Positions 25,051-38,577 of a stretch of 64,000 nt of DNA are shown piece after piece. Each line of letters begins with the position of its first letter. The first letter of the stretch is position 1. Source of the stretch: Brachionus rotundiformis (Eukaryota > Rotifera > Eurotatoria > Ploima > Brachionidae); NCBI GenBank assembly GCA_016802295.1, contig JAESIW010000137.1, positions 3,007,961 through 3,071,960 on the forward strand, written 5' to 3'. The notes under the pieces were generated by a model. It did no database searches, was not told where the DNA came from, and saw nothing but the letters and a program-made list of their open reading frames with translations. The position numbers were made by a program, and so were the translations under genes.

Positions 25051-26462
25051 ATAAAAAATTTTGGGAGATTAATTAATTATGGATAAATGGCATTTAAAGT
25101 TTACTGTAAATATTAATGGATCTGATTTAAACATTCCAATTGACAAATCTTTTATGATTTTTATATCAATAGATTAAAATCAAAAATTAATTTAAGAATA
25201 AATTATTTTTATTAAATATTAAATAATAATTTTATAATTTTGATTATTTTCAACATTTTAGAAATTCTCGATAGAAAATTTAATAAATAATAAAATTGAA
25301 TGTCTTTTTGGTCTTTTAATTCAAATAGGAATTAATTTAGCTTTTTTTCTTAGGAACTCGTAATGGGCTTAAAATCCTGCCTTTAACGATAAAATATAAT
25401 TATCAAATATATATAAATACTTATATTATGCTAAATAGTTATGATATTTGAAAATTTACACAATGATGGTCTATCAGCATTTATAATCTGAACTAATTTA
25501 ATATAAAATTAATTCTAATTAAAAAGATGAGTTTATCAAAATTAAATGAAATTTTTGAAATTTAAAAAACTTGCTTGAGGTAAAAAAATTTCATCTAATA
25601 AATTAAAAATAAAATCTATAATAGTAAGAGTATTTAAAATATACAATCTTATTTTCAAAATATCGAGTTATTGATAATATGAACTTTTTTTAACTTCTAG
25701 ATTTACCATGTTAGAATTTTAATGTTTTAAATCTAAACTAAAAGTTACTAATCTAAGTTATTATTGATATATCTATTTTAAAGTAAAAATGAATATATTT
25801 TAGTTAAAAATACTTGATCAAATATGAACTTAATTATATTTTCATGAATTATTTAAAATAAATTAGCTTTTTAAGAGTAAAACAAAAATGGCGAAAATCT
25901 GATTAAATTTTAAGTTTTTAATAAAATTTAAGAATTGACGATACATACATAATAAAAATTTGAAACTTGTTAATCTGTTAAATATATTAATTATTAATCT
26001 TTTTCTAAAGATAATCCAAGCAGTTTTAATATTTGATTTTCCGAGCCATATCATAAAAATTTAAAATAAAATCATTGTTTAAACATGATATAGAAATATA
26101 GCTCATTTATACGATTATTTTTAATTTTCTATTTATGAATCAAGATTAATTTAATTCAAAATTTTTCTTTTAAATTTTTATTTGCTTAATTATTTTAAAA
26201 AATTTACATTTAGTTTCTTTTACTATTCGCTTTATTTAGACAGAAATTATTGGTATTATTTCCAAACTAAAACATTTTCATATTTAATATAATATTTTCT
26301 AAAAATTGATGAATGTCATTATTAAAAATTCCAATACATAATTTTTAATTTAATAAAATATTTTAGCATATGAATATTTGCATTTAGAATTTTTTAATTT
26401 GAGTTTTTTATTAGTCTTTAGGTCTATATCTAAAAATTAATAAACAAATTATCTAATTAAGA
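25051..26462. other. Intergenic spacer between PALS1 and the hexosaminidase gene
   Basis: 1.4 kb of AT-rich DNA separating two plus-strand genes. No convincing open frame, RNA gene or repeat. It presumably holds the PALS1 3' UTR and the promoter of the next gene. Confidence 0.5.
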
Positions 26463-28612
26463 ATGTACACAATCAGAAGGAGACAGAAGCTTCGTTTTTG
26501 GCTAACATGTGGTTTAATTTTGTTGTTTGTGTTTTTTTTTCTATTAGTAAGTCAAACAAAGTCGATAGAAGACTCTGATCGAGATTATCATCGCAGGCGA
26601 GATAGTTATCGAAAGAAAGTCAAACAAAAAGTCTTAGTTGACCAAAATGAAAGATTGGAAGAGGAAGAAAATAAGGAAATAAGAGATGAAGCTAGTAGAA
26701 GCGAGCTTGCTCGCACCATGAAATCAATGCACAAATTGGTCCATTTAGACTTAAAAGGCTCTCCGCCTAAATTAAACTACCTTAAAGAGCTGATACCATT
26801 TATGAAAAAATCCGGGGCCACTGGTCTTATTATTGAATATGAGGATTTTTTTCCATACAAGGAGGATCTAGAAAGTATAACCAACCAGAACCATTATACT
26901 AGTCAAGAACTCAAGCAAATATTCGATCTTCTTAAGCAAAATCAGATGAGTCTCATCCCTTTGATTCAGACATATGGCCATATGGAATTTGTCCTTAAGT
27001 TAAAACAATTTTCGCATCTAAGAGAATCACCTGAGCATTACCAAGTAATAACACCGTGCCTGAATGAATCATATAGCAAAGTACTCTTTAAAATGATTGA
27101 TCAAATACTCGAAGTTCATCCGGAAGAGCTCGAGTATTTGCACATTGGCTGTGATGAGGTATTTTTCATTAATCAAAATGCTGCGTGTAAAAATATGCCA
27201 CATTTACAAACAACAAAAGATTTTTTTATCTAGTAATAATTCATTCTAATTTTGAAACTGTTTAAAAGTAATTTTTGATCTAAGTCACATAACCAATTTG
27301 GTCAATTATATCAAATCAAAAAGGCCCAATCTAGGTGTCATGATATGGGAAGACATGATCAGGAAAAATATGCTAAGCAATGTAAATTTTACAATCATCC
27401 TGAAAAAAATTAATTATCTATTTTTATAGACCGATTATTCAATAAGAAGTTTTGCCAAGAAAATCGTACCAGTTGTTTGGAATTATAGGGCTCATGTTGA
27501 AATAGATAACAGTATATTTAAGATGTAAGTCAATAAAATATTTTCATAATTTTATTCCAAATTAAGAAAAATTAAAATTTTTTATAAAATTTCAAGAGCT
27601 ATATTCTAATTTCACTAATTTTTTCTATAATTAACAAAATTCAATTTCAGCTCTAAATGATAATTAATTATCCATTTTATTATTTATTAAATAGTTCTCA
27701 CGAATTGACAGCATACAGAATTTAAATTTAATTTTTTTAAGATATGATGATTTATTTTCAGAGCTTTGGTTTGCTAGTGCTTTCAAAGGAGCCACACGTC
27801 ACTTGGAAATTATTCCAAACGCTGAGCTTCATCATTCTAACCATTTATCATGGTTAAGTGTAATAAGAAATTTTCCAAGTACTCATAAGATTAGGGGAAT
27901 TGTTCTAACCGGATGGTCGAGGTACACACAAATAAAAAAATTAATCTTATAATTAATTATAGATAATTTTTTAAGATACGACCATATGCAAGCTGTTTGT
28001 GAAATTATGCCTGCTTCCATACCTTCAATGACACTTTGTCTTCAAACTCTGTTAAATTATCAGGACGAACAAGAATTAGTTTTCGAAGAAACAAAAAAAA
28101 TTTTAAATTGTGACTATTCTGGTCATCAGGCAGGATTTTTACTCGATCCAACTAGTTTTACTAATTTTAGTAGACATCAAATTAATATACAAGAATTAAC
28201 CAATTTATATAAGTGTGAATTTCCGGGTGCTCATCTTTACAATTGGCTGCTTGGTCTTCGACTATTGATTAGTAGTTTCGAAACCAAGCATGCAGTTTAT
28301 TCTGAGATATTGAATATTTATAATTTAAAAAATAATTTTTTTAATACGATAAAATTAAAGGAAGCAATTGTCTATTTTTATCCGATGTACAAAACAAAAT
28401 TCAAGGAATTTTTAGCTCTGGGTGAGAAAGAATTCGACAAGTTATTTTATGCAGATTTATTTGAGGAAATATCAGCTGTTTACTTAGATAGATACGTTAG
28501 TGTTATAGAAGCAAGGCTGATTGAATTAAATAAGACAAAAATTCCAGATAGCGCACCGATAAGACCTTTGAATAAAATAAATAAACTTGATGTGGCTCAA
28601 TCAGTATTGTAA
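26463..28612 (+). CDS. HEXD: Hexosaminidase D-like glycoside hydrolase (GH20 family) with an N-terminal membrane anchor
   Basis: Five exons: 26463-27232, 27285-27381, 27430-27524, 27742-27921 and 27976-28612, giving 592 aa. Residues 12-30 (FWLTCGLILLFVFFFLLV) are a strong hydrophobic segment after a basic N-terminus, which predicts a type II membrane protein. A charged stalk follows (about 32-85). The GH20 catalytic core begins at HLDLKGSPPKLNYL and includes IEYEDFFPYK and LIPLIQTYGHMEFVLK. The candidate catalytic Asp-Glu pair is in HIGCDEVFF (about D231-E232). Later landmarks are LWFASAFKGAT and IVLTGWSRYDHM, both typical of HEXD. The enzyme removes terminal N-acetylhexosamine, with a known preference for galactosaminides. 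Human HEXD is mainly nuclear-cytoplasmic, so the membrane anchor here suggests a secretory-pathway form. Exon 3 to 4 is separated by a longer intron (217 bp). Confidence 0.9.
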
Positions 28613-29390
28613 GGTCCAATTTTTGCCTCATCAGATAAATTTTTTTATTTTATTTTTTTTTGTTGTATAAGTTTTATTAAAAATAAAATTATTTTTATTT
28701 AAAAAAATGCTTTGAAATTAATAAATTCATTTTATAAGCTATATTCTTGAATAATCTGATGAATTAAAAGATCAAAAATTTTATTTCTTCAAACAGTTTT
28801 TGTCTATTATTTTTTTGTTATTAACCTATATTATGCATATATGAGCGGAACCTGTAGGATCTGGTGGTACTTGGCTCATAACAAAATAATTAAAGGAAAC
28901 TTGTTTTATTATTATTATAACTTTATTAATAAATGTCATTTCTAGCCTAAAAAAAATGTACGAAAAGAAAAAGAGTAACTCATCTAACTTATAGTTAAGC
29001 TGTCTGAGACCATTCGGGAAGCTTTAAAACTCTTTCATGAAGTAAAAGTGGCTTGATTTGTGGTCATTTACAGGATAGCCAAATTTAAGAAAAAAAATCG
29101 TTTTTTATTAAATATTTTACTAATTTCAAAAATGTAAAAAAGCAACCATAATTGTGAATGATAATCTGAATATATTAAATAAAATGAGGAAAAAAATGGT
29201 TTTTATAGAATTAATAACAAACAAAATAACTTTTTAAACTTGGTAAATAATTTTGAGAATAAGTTTCAAAGGCTGTGTATGAAAATTTCCATAACAAGCT
29301 ACATAGACTATTGGTATTGGTTTTACTTTCTTGATATGAAAAATCGGAATAAAATTTAAAAAATAAATGTTGTTTTGACAACAAATTAGG
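28613..29390. other. Intergenic region between convergent genes
   Basis: The 780-bp spacer contains the 3' UTRs of the hexosaminidase (+) and kelch (-) genes. No gene seen. Confidence 0.5.
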
Positions 29391-32300
29391 CTAATTTCTA
29401 AGAAAATCAAAATCGTTATATTTGTGAAACATTGACCACCCTTGGTCCAAATTATTGCAGTTTAAATATTCAATAGTTTTTAAGAATGATTTTCCATCAA
29501 ATCCTCCAATCGCAAATAAAATATCACCTTTCGAAAAGATTATATTTAAAAATTATATTTAAAAAATAGACTAATTTATTACCTATAAATTCAACTGTGA
29601 CATTGTTTCTGGCAATGTTCAATTCAGGTCCAGTAGTCCATTTTTTATTTTTTATGTCATATATTTCTACACTTTTCAAAGACTGGGTTCCATTAGTTCC
29701 ACCAACCACATAAATCATTTGGGTTTGTTTATGAACTGCAGCGCCAGCACTTCTCCTTGGCTCGAACATGTTTGCTATTGGTACCCATCGATCATCTTGT
29801 ACATTATAGACTTCGCATGATGCTAGGCATCGCATTGAATCATTGCCTCCAAAAACAAACAAAACAAATTCATTTTTATTTTCATTATTTGCCAAAGTGG
29901 TCCAAATCAACGAACTTTGAGATCGTCCATAATTAAGCTCTGCAATTCGAGTAAACTCATTTGTTTCAGGCTCGTACCTTAAACAGCATGTTCTAGATCG
30001 ATTTGAGGACGAATCAGCCTTAAGCCCAACCAAGTAAATAAATCTGTCACATCCGATAGCAGCCAAATTTGTAAAGCCAAGCTCAAGATCAAATTTAGTT
30101 AGTTTCCAAGTTTTTCTATTCAAATCAAATGTTTCTATTGAATTTAAATCTTGGTGACCATCTGAACCACCCATAACATAAATTGAGTTGGTTTTTTCCA
30201 AATAAGTTACTGCAGCACGACCTCTTCGATTCTGCATTGATTTTATTTCTTGTATTGTGTTAGTCTTTGGGTCATAAACCTCACATAAATTCAGACATTC
30301 GCCTCGCTCATAACCACCAATTATATATAGTTTATTTTCGTATCCAATAACACCATGGCTACAGCGCGCAAGCTTCATTTTAGCCAAGCGTTCGTTCTCG
30401 ATACCATTTAATTGAAGACCATGATCCAATGATGACATTGATTCAGTATCATTATTCAAAGAAGTCTTTGACTCAGATCTCATGTCTGGTTTTGAATCAC
30501 TATCACTAGAGTTTTCATTTGTAGGCAGCAAATGAACCGAAAGAGTCACTAGTTTTCCTGTCAAAGTACAAATGGTGACAAATGTATGCTCATTTACTTG
30601 ATGAGTACAAATAATTTCATTATCATGCAAAACCTTAAACTTAATTGGTGTCCCATTTCCAATAGCACTAAGCTCTTGATCGGTTATCTTGAAAGTTTTG
30701 AGTCTCGAATTAGACCCAGTAGATAATTGATGCTGAAAAGATTTACCAATTGGTGGTGAATTTGAATCTTAAAAATAACTTTTTTTTAAAAATTAAAAAA
30801 ATTATTAATGCTATTTTTGAATTTAATAATAGTTTTTGATGTAAGAAAATACCTTGAATAACTTATTTCAAAAATATTTAAAAGCTTAAAATTAAGATTA
30901 TATCTTAAGCTAAAGAGAAGTGAATAATATTTTCAAAATTGTATTATTAAGTTTAAATAAAAATCAACTTAATCATATTAAATTTTTTAAAATATTCACA
31001 ATTAATTGATTTCTTTTAAGTTTATCAAATTAATTTCAATTCAATTTAAATCTTCTTATAGATATTTTTAATTTTCACCAATTAAACAAAATAGCATTAA
31101 TCTAAAATTGATTTTTTATTTTAAAAGCGGCATTTAGCCTAATAATTTAAAATAATATGTTAAAAATTAAAAAAATATATATATATAAGAAGACTAAAAT
31201 TTAACCTAACTTGATAAACCAAAAAATTATAATTTTTGTTTAGCCTTATAATTTAAATTTTTAAGCAGTCTTTTAAATTTTATTTATAGTAATTATTTAG
31301 GTTTATTTTAAGATAATATTTAATAAATACTAATAATTTTTTAAATATATCTATTCTCTTAAGCTTTTAATTATTCAAATCTTGATAATTTATATTAAAT
31401 TATTTGGAGAAAATTTAATTTTTCTTAATTAAATCAGTCATACAAAAATAAATATTTACCACTAGATTGACTATGTAGTTTTTTATAATCATTAATATAG
31501 TCTGTAAAATTGGTATCAGACGAGTCCATTTGACAGCAATCATTTAAAGTTTGATCATTTGAATTCATATAAAGCATGTTCAAATTATCACAGAGGTAAT
31601 TAAAGTCGCAATTGGATTTTTCTGATAACTGGCAAATCAGCCATTTCATGCACATTTGAGTTAGATTGACAATATTGTCTGGTAATTTTGCCCTATTGCG
31701 TTTAATACCCACTAATTCAATGCTTATTCTTGGCAAATTATTGAACTCTTTGTTAGCTAGATTAATTGAGGGTTTGCAGTTGGTTTCTTTGCTGAACTCT
31801 TGCGAGACCAAGTCGTGACTAGATGAATGTTTTGAAGAGAGTCCTGGTTTGAGTTCGAGAATGTACTCAATGTTTGTTTCGATGCATTGTGTTGAAGCTT
31901 GTATCAATTTTTCATCCAAAGCAAAGCTTCTAATGCTCAGACAATTGTCAACACACAAATTTCTTGCCAAATGCTGTCCACAAACTGACACTATGTTCTC
32001 AAAAGATAAATGGTAGGCTAGAGTGTACACATGGGGTATTAGGTACGACGGAACACGTAACTTTGAAGTATACATATAATCAATGCAAACTTTGAGTGCT
32101 TCGTAGTCCATGTTGTGATTAAACTGTTGATTTTTCTCATCATGAGTGGTCGTACTCGGATCTACACTTTTGTTTTTGTTGGTATAATGATGATGAAATG
32201 GACTATTGTGATTAATAGCTGTGTTCATTTTGGCAAAGTGGTGATGATTGGTATCTTTTAAAAAATACTTCAAAAATCCAGAAAGACAAAATACCAATTG

Positions 32301-32879
32301 GCGCTGTGTATTGTTCACATTTTTATTGACCAAAGTTTGAAGGGATTTTTTTCTAATTAGATTAAGGCTTTTTTCATGCTCACTTAATGTTTCTTCTTTT
32401 AAGTTTTCGACCGATCCATTCGTTTGACTGCTTGACTGTTCAAGTTCATAATTGGTAAAAATCTCCATGAAGAATTTGGAATTACATGCTAATATTATTT
32501 GATGACAATATATGTCACGGGTGTCGTTGTCAAGCTGAAGGATCAAATCGCACAATTGGCGATTTTTTCTCAAAGCATTCAAAATTTTTAATGTCTGGTT
32601 AAAATTGTTCGGGTCTACATAAAGCAGTCCATCAAAATTTTGATCCGAATAGTCAAAGACTTCATCGGAACGAACCATCTCAGGTGTTTTAAAGGCCTCA
32701 TTTGTGTAGTCATACAAATCACTATTGCTGAATTTGTGATTATTATCTTTAATAAACAGACCTGAGGACGAAGAGCCATCGGTCGATATGCGCTTAGTAT
32801 TCAAATCAACCAAGCTGGCTTGTCTCTCTGGGCTTTCCGAGAAGCATTTTTGAATGCGTGAGGCCGATGAAGAACTCAT
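29391..32879 (-). CDS. IVNS1ABP: BTB-BACK-kelch protein, NS1BP/IVNS1ABP-like
   Basis: Three coding exons on the minus strand: 31460-32879, 29583-30767 and 29391-29527, giving 913 aa. The BTB domain starts near residue 80 (LNALRKNRQLCDLIL, ILACNSKFFMEIF) and resumes at YEALKVCIDYMYTSKLRVPS. Between these two blocks is an insert of roughly 110 residues rich in Ser, Asn and His. The BACK region includes NCLSIRSFALDEKLIQAS, then PRISIELVG and KLPDNIVNLTQMCMKWL. The second and third exons carry six kelch repeats (IIGGYERGECLN, VMGGSDGHQDLN, VFGGNDSMRCL, VVGGTNGTQSLK, AIGGFDGKSFL and one weak repeat ending before TCCLRYEP). The BTB start and the linker match NS1BP better than Cul3-type KLHL proteins. 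NS1BP acts in pre-mRNA splicing and actin stability. The protein is larger than human NS1BP (642 aa) because of the insert and linkers. The first intron (30768-31459, 692 bp) shows nothing else. Confidence 0.85.
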
Positions 32880-34271
32880 TATTAATTCTAAAAATTTTTT
32901 TTAGAATATCCAGAATTTTTCATTTAAAACATAAGCTGAAACAAAGGTTCACTCTTCTTCAAAATAAAGTTGGCTTAAACGCCTACATTATTTTATTTTT
33001 TTTTTGTAATTTTTCCAAGGCCCTATCTTCTATGCCAAGATAATTAATTTTTTTAAAAATCTACATTAACTTTGGATGTCTAAAGACCTAGATTGAACAC
33101 AAACACATTGTGCATGTGCTCAATGGTTGGGACACCTTTATCTTCAACAAAATAAAAAAATAAAATTGGAAAAAAAAATAATTTCTTTTCATTTGTTTAA
33201 GTGTTTAGATCTAAGACGAAATTTTAAATATACTGAAATAGTAAGATTCTTAAAAGATCTTGAAACAAAAAAGTCATTTACGAATTGCATGAATTAGACT
33301 TGTGGCTCACCTATGTTTTGAGTAGACAATTTAATTTTTTAAACAAAGATAAAATAAACTTTAGCTCAATCTTCCCGTGTGCTTGCGCACATTTGCTAAT
33401 TTAAAGGTAAATTTTAAAAAATTACACCCAGAAATTATCATAATTTAAATCCGAGCCCAAAGTTTATAGCTACCTAAATTCATTATTGGCAAATAAATGT
33501 GCTTAGCGTTTGCTACTTAATTGTACTTAAATTTTAAAAAGTTGAATGAAAGTAGCATAATTTAAAATTTGCAATGAAATTAGAAACTAAATTACAAAAT
33601 TTATGTTAACTTAATTCTTGTCCGACCATCTAATTGGCTCCGAGACCAAAGACTCAACTTAAATACACCATTTTTAGACTTATTTTTAGCTCAGCTTTCA
33701 CTTGTTCTAATTAAAATATAATCGAATAATTCAAAACCTAATTTCATAATAAAATGCTTCCAATATTTGCAGCCTAAATGCAATTCTTAATTAGTCAGGA
33801 GTTAAAATTGATATGAAATTCTATGTTTACTTTATATTTAATTAATAGTTTAATTTAAATTATTAAAGAAAATAACCTTATGTTTGCCTTAAACTTGATG
33901 AATCTTCTTAATTTAAAAATCAAATTTGCATTTCATTATAAATATTGTGATTTTTGTCCAAATCTTTTAGATATGGAACTTGAATTATATTTTTTGACCA
34001 CAAAACTTATACTTGATATGAATACCAAAAAGACTTAAGTTCCGAACACACTAAATTATGAATTTAGTCATCACTTAAAGCTTTTCATTTTAAAAAAATC
34101 AATAAATTATGTCATTTTAAGTGTTCTAGCAAATAAATGCTGTCTCAAAACATTTTCCGCCTTTTTACTATTCTTTTGAAACATTTATTATGCTATTAAT
34201 ATTAATTCTTTTTTCAATGAATAATGTATTTAAATTAAAACCATAAATTGAATAAAAAATTTGAACAAATA
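32880..34271. other. Intergenic region between divergent genes
   Basis: 1.4 kb with no convincing open frame. It separates the kelch gene (-) from the NIPA-like gene (+) and should hold both promoters. A GC-slightly-richer patch at about 33060-33130 and 33360-33400 is not recognisable. Confidence 0.5.
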
Positions 34272-35678
34272 ATGGAATCATTGAACGATTCATTAACTGA
34301 GTATAGAAAGATAAAGCCTAATTTCAAAGCAGTACAATCTTATGATAAATATTTGCAAAGATTAAAGACTTTTCAAGTAAGAATTGTGGACAAAAAATTT
34401 GGAAGATGTTAACCATTTATGACTAGATGCATAAATGGTTTGCCAAACCTCCCGAATTTTCACCCATTGAATGTGCCAGACAGGGCTGGTTCAATTTGAA
34501 TAAAGATACTTTAAAGTGTTGTTTATGTTCAAATATTTTATATCATCATTCACAGTCACCTTTGACCACTACCAAAATGGCAAAGTTTTCATGTAAAATT
34601 TAAAGATAAAAAATTAGACATTTTTTTCTATAATATTTTTTTAGCTTCTAAATATGAAGAAAAATGTATAATTAATCCATCATTATTAGTTGAAAAACAT
34701 GATAAGTTCTGTCCTTGGAAAGCTTACAAAATACCAGGTTTTTTTGCTTAATTTAATTAATATAGATAAATATTTTCTCTACTAGACAGATATCTTTTTA
34801 TCGATATTTTTGATGAGGAAAAGATTTATAAAGATGTTATTGACCGATTGCAGACTTATTCCAAATGTACTTTTTTGCCATACTTAGATGAAAAAACATT
34901 CGAAGTAATTCATTTGCCATTTACCAATGTTTTTGTATTAAATCTCAGAAATTAAAAAGTTGATGGATAAAAAAAATCTTTTAAATTCAATTAGATATGG
35001 CGAATCTTACCAAATAAAAAATATTCTTTCATGTTGTGGCTGGGCTTATAAGTTAGTATAATTATTTTTCCTAAAAAATAACAGATAAATTATTTTTTTA
35101 GTGATCTAAAAGATACATTAAATTGTGAAAGATGTTTAAGAACAGTTGGATTATGGTTATATGAAAGAGTAAGTAATAGTCAAGAAGGATCTATATCAAA
35201 TGAATCGAACACACAATTTCAATCAGATGAAACAATTATAAAAAATATAATTAATAAGATTGTAAATTTGATTTCGGTCAACGAAGACAAATCTCAAAAT
35301 AAGTCTGTCAATGAAACACTCCAATTAACCCATAAACGAAAACTGGATCATTTAGGAGAAAATTCAAAAGAAAAAACAAAAAATAAATCTTTTAATCCAT
35401 TATCTGAACATCAAAGTTGGTGTCCATGGCTTTTTGAAAAAGAAACATTAATGACCATAAATACATTTGAGAATAAATCTAAAGAAATTCAAAAAAATAT
35501 TTGTATACTAACAGTTGAAATATTCTGTCGACGGAACAGGTCGACTTTCCAGAGTAAAGAAAATAAGGACGAAAAGTTAAAATCAACTGAGACTTCAGAT
35601 AGTGAGTCATTAATGAAAAGGATAAAATCAGTTCAATCGATACTGGTCAATTGCTCATCTCAATTGTCACAATTTTAG
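34272..35678 (+). CDS. ZC3HC1: ZC3HC1/NIPA-like zinc-finger protein
   Basis: Six exons: 34272-34376, 34427-34592, 34645-34737, 34786-34904, 34960-35051 and 35102-35678, giving 383 aa. The C3HC zinc finger (BIR-like fold) is seen as WFAKPPEFSPIECARQGW, LKCCLCSNILYH and HDKFCPW. The second, Rsm1-like module has CCGWAY, LNCERCLRTVGLWLYE and a late HQSWCPWL. The order and spacing match human ZC3HC1 (502 aa), though this protein is shorter. The family sits at the nuclear basket through TPR, and has also been described as an SCF-type F-box-like factor (NIPA). The acceptor of exon 5 (AAAAAG|TTG) is the least certain junction; the phases otherwise agree. Confidence 0.88.
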
Positions 35679-35753
35679 TTTCTTGATAAAAATAATTTCT
35701 TGCTGCTGTATAATAATTATTTACTCAAAAAATTTTAAAAATTAAATCTAATT

Positions 35754-35809
35754 CAAACAATATTAGGACAATAACAGGATGCAAACAATATTAGGACAAT
35801 AACAGGATA
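35754..35809. repeat. Two tandem copies of a 28-bp unit
   Basis: The unit CAAACAATATTAGGACAATA plus eight more bases occurs twice head to tail, identical except at the last base. It lies about 75 bp past the ZC3HC1 stop, probably in its 3' UTR. Confidence 0.85.
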
Positions 35810-36383
35810 ATCACTAGTTTTCATTGACATTTCTGTAAAATGTTAAAAGTTTATTAACTTATTTTTTAAATAATTAAAATGAATTAATTCATAAATTAAA
35901 CTAAAAAATGATCAAATAAAAGATAATAATAAATATAAAATTTTAACTTTTAATTAAAATCAAACTATAGCGTTTAATATAATTAAGAAATTTATTCTTA
36001 ATTCGTTAATTTTTGAATATTATTATAAAAATAATTAAACAAAAAAATAATAATTAAATTAATATTCTTAAACTCAATAAATGAACATTTATTTTTGTTT
36101 TATTCAAATTTAAAAATCAATTTAAAAGTTAATTCTGCAATTTTAGTAATAATCAAAAATTTTACCAAATAAATAAAATTTTGCATATGAATTAAATTTG
36201 ATATTTAAATATACCAAGCTATCAAAACTAAGAATTTTTTTGCATATAGATTATGCTTGCGTGCTGTAATATGTAAAGGAACATTATCTTGGTCCTTTTA
36301 CTGAACCCTCTCAGAACTTTCGATCAATTTTAATATAATTGATTTCAAAATTTCAATTTTTTAGGTACAAAAGCGACTACAAA
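35810..36383. other. Spacer upstream of NDUFA9
   Basis: 570 bp of AT-rich DNA with no gene seen. It should contain the NDUFA9 promoter. Confidence 0.5.
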
Positions 36384-38146
36384 ATGCTTGGCAAAAACAT
36401 ACGATTATGTCTTAATTTTAAAATTATAAATCCAAGTAAAACTTTGAGTTTAAAAAAAATATTTTACTAAAAATTTTGCTTTAGAAAATCTGGGCTCTTC
36501 GCTAAATTTAGTCTCAAACTATAGCGTTGACCAAACCAGCGCAAATCCACCAAATAATGACTTGCTTGCTTCTCTAAATTTAGCTAGATATGCTCGCGGA
36601 ACTGGTGGAAGATCAAGTGTAAACGGAAATGTGGTAACTGTCTTTGGTGCGACAGGAATGATGGGCAGGATTCTTTGCAATAGATTGGGAAAAGAGGGAA
36701 GCCAAATGATCATACCAACTAGGGGTGATATGTGGGACGCTCGAGGCATAAAATTAACCGGAGATCTAGGCCAAGTCATTTTTTTGGTATATTTTCATTT
36801 ATACACTGTTTAAGAGAGTTTTAAATGATCTCCTAGGACTACGACTTAAGAGATGAAGAAAAAATTCGTCGAGCAGTTCAATATTCCAATGTGGTAATAA
36901 ATTGTATCGGAGCTGATTACGAGACTTCGTAAGAAATCTTTTTTAATTTAATTTGAAAATATTTTCAAAAAACTTCAATTAGTCATATTAAAAAACAAAA
37001 TATATAATATAAATAAAAAGGATATAGTTAATTTTTTTTAATTGACATATTATATTTTTTGACAGAAACTTCAGCTATTATGATGTTCATGTAGATGGTC
37101 CAAGACGTTTGGCACGAATTTCTAAAGAATGTGGTGTTGAAAAATTTATTCATTTTTCTGCCTTAAATGCGTCGCCAAATCCGCAAAAAATTTTCCTTAA
37201 CCCATCTCGATTTTTAATCGCAAAAGTAATAAATATTTATATATTTGTTTAGTTTTAAAATTTTATTTTGATACAATTAAAAAGTACGAAGGAGAGGAAG
37301 CCGTAAGAGATGAGTTCGAAGACGCTGTAATAATTCGGCCATCTAATATTTATGGTGAATCTGACAAATTTTTGTACTATTACGTTAATGACCTAAGGCG
37401 TAATGTAAATTCTATTCCACTTTGGAAGAAAGGAGAAATGACCATTAAAATGCCAGTTCATGTAAAACTAAATTAGAGAAAAAATTCCTATCTACATAAA
37501 GTATTCTTTAGCAAAGGGACGTAGCTGATGGAGTAATGAAGATAATGAATAATAAAGATATCAAAGGTGTCACTTACGATTTTGTTGGGTTAATAAGAGA
37601 AAAATTCAACTTAATTTAATTTAAATTATTGTAATTTTTTTAGACCAGATAGATATTTGTTAAGTGAAATTGTTGATTACATTTTTCAGCTGCTTCAGCG
37701 ACCTACAATTAGAAGAAGCCATTTAACTCCGGCAAGACTGTAAATAGATAATAAAATTGATGAAAAAAATCAAATTTTTATTTGAGCTTTTAGCGGAATG
37801 GTGTATTTATACGAAAAAGTGATGAAACGTCCGCAATTTAATTTGGACCTTTTTGAAAGAGTAATTAATCTTGGTACAAAATGTTTTATTTAAATATTGG
37901 TTTTTAAAGGAATTTGTTAGTGATCAGCTTTCATCGGACTCAAGAAATCCAACTTTAAGAGATTTGGGAGTCGAGCTCAGAAAGTTTGATGAAAGCGTTT
38001 CCTGGTGTCTAAAGGTTTTCAACAAATTGTCTTATTATAACGAAAAATTGAACGAATTCCCCGAACCAAAGCCGCCTAAACCATTAAGTGACGATTTTGA
38101 ATATCAATTGAGAAGAAGAATTAGACAAAGTAATATTTTCAAATAA
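36384..38146 (+). CDS. NDUFA9: NDUFA9, Complex I 39-kDa subunit
   Basis: Nine exons: 36384-36435, 36485-36786, 36837-36928, 37066-37225, 37285-37461, 37512-37588, 37644-37739, 37794-37860 and 37910-38146, giving 419 aa. The N-terminus (MLGKNIRLCLNFKI) is basic and lacks acidic residues, as expected for a mitochondrial presequence. The atypical SDR fold is clear: RGTGGRSSVNGNVVTVFGAT followed by GMMGR forms the dinucleotide-binding loop. Then come GSQMIIPTRGD, NVVINCIGADYET, VEKFIHFSALNA, AVIIRPSNIYG and FVGPDRYLLSE. All of these align with the human subunit in order. It is an accessory matrix-arm subunit that binds NADPH and is needed for Complex I assembly. The C-terminal exon is less conserved. 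It is somewhat longer than the human precursor (377 aa). Confidence 0.95.
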
Positions 38147-38577
38147 TCATTAATTTAAAGAATTAGGTAATAATTTCCTATTTAGCTCAATAATTTCTTC
38201 GAGTTCGTGTTAATGTATTTTTGATTTAACAGGATTAGAAATTAATTTTGAAATGAATATTTAAATAAAAAAATTTAAATTCTAATTTTAATTTTAATTG
38301 ATTTATTCAAAATCTAAAACTTAATTATTAATTAAGGTTAAATATTTTGTTTATATATAGAATGCAAAATTAGATAAAACGAAAAATTAAAAAGAAAAAA
38401 AAAGTAATTAAATTTATAACTTTGAGATCAATATTAAATTAAAATCAAAATTATTATTAAAATTCAGAGTTGTTTTTCAAGTCAAGTCAATGACTTAAAT
38501 CTCTTAAAAATTTTTAATTTTAATTAATTTTTATTAATTCATGACATTGACTTAAAAACTTAAAAACAACTCAATTA

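Noticed and set aside
38150..38577. Inverted similarity around GTCAAGTCAATGACTTAAATC and GACATTGACTTAAAAAC
   Set aside because: The match is short and AT-rich, without flanking duplication; not enough to call a second element.
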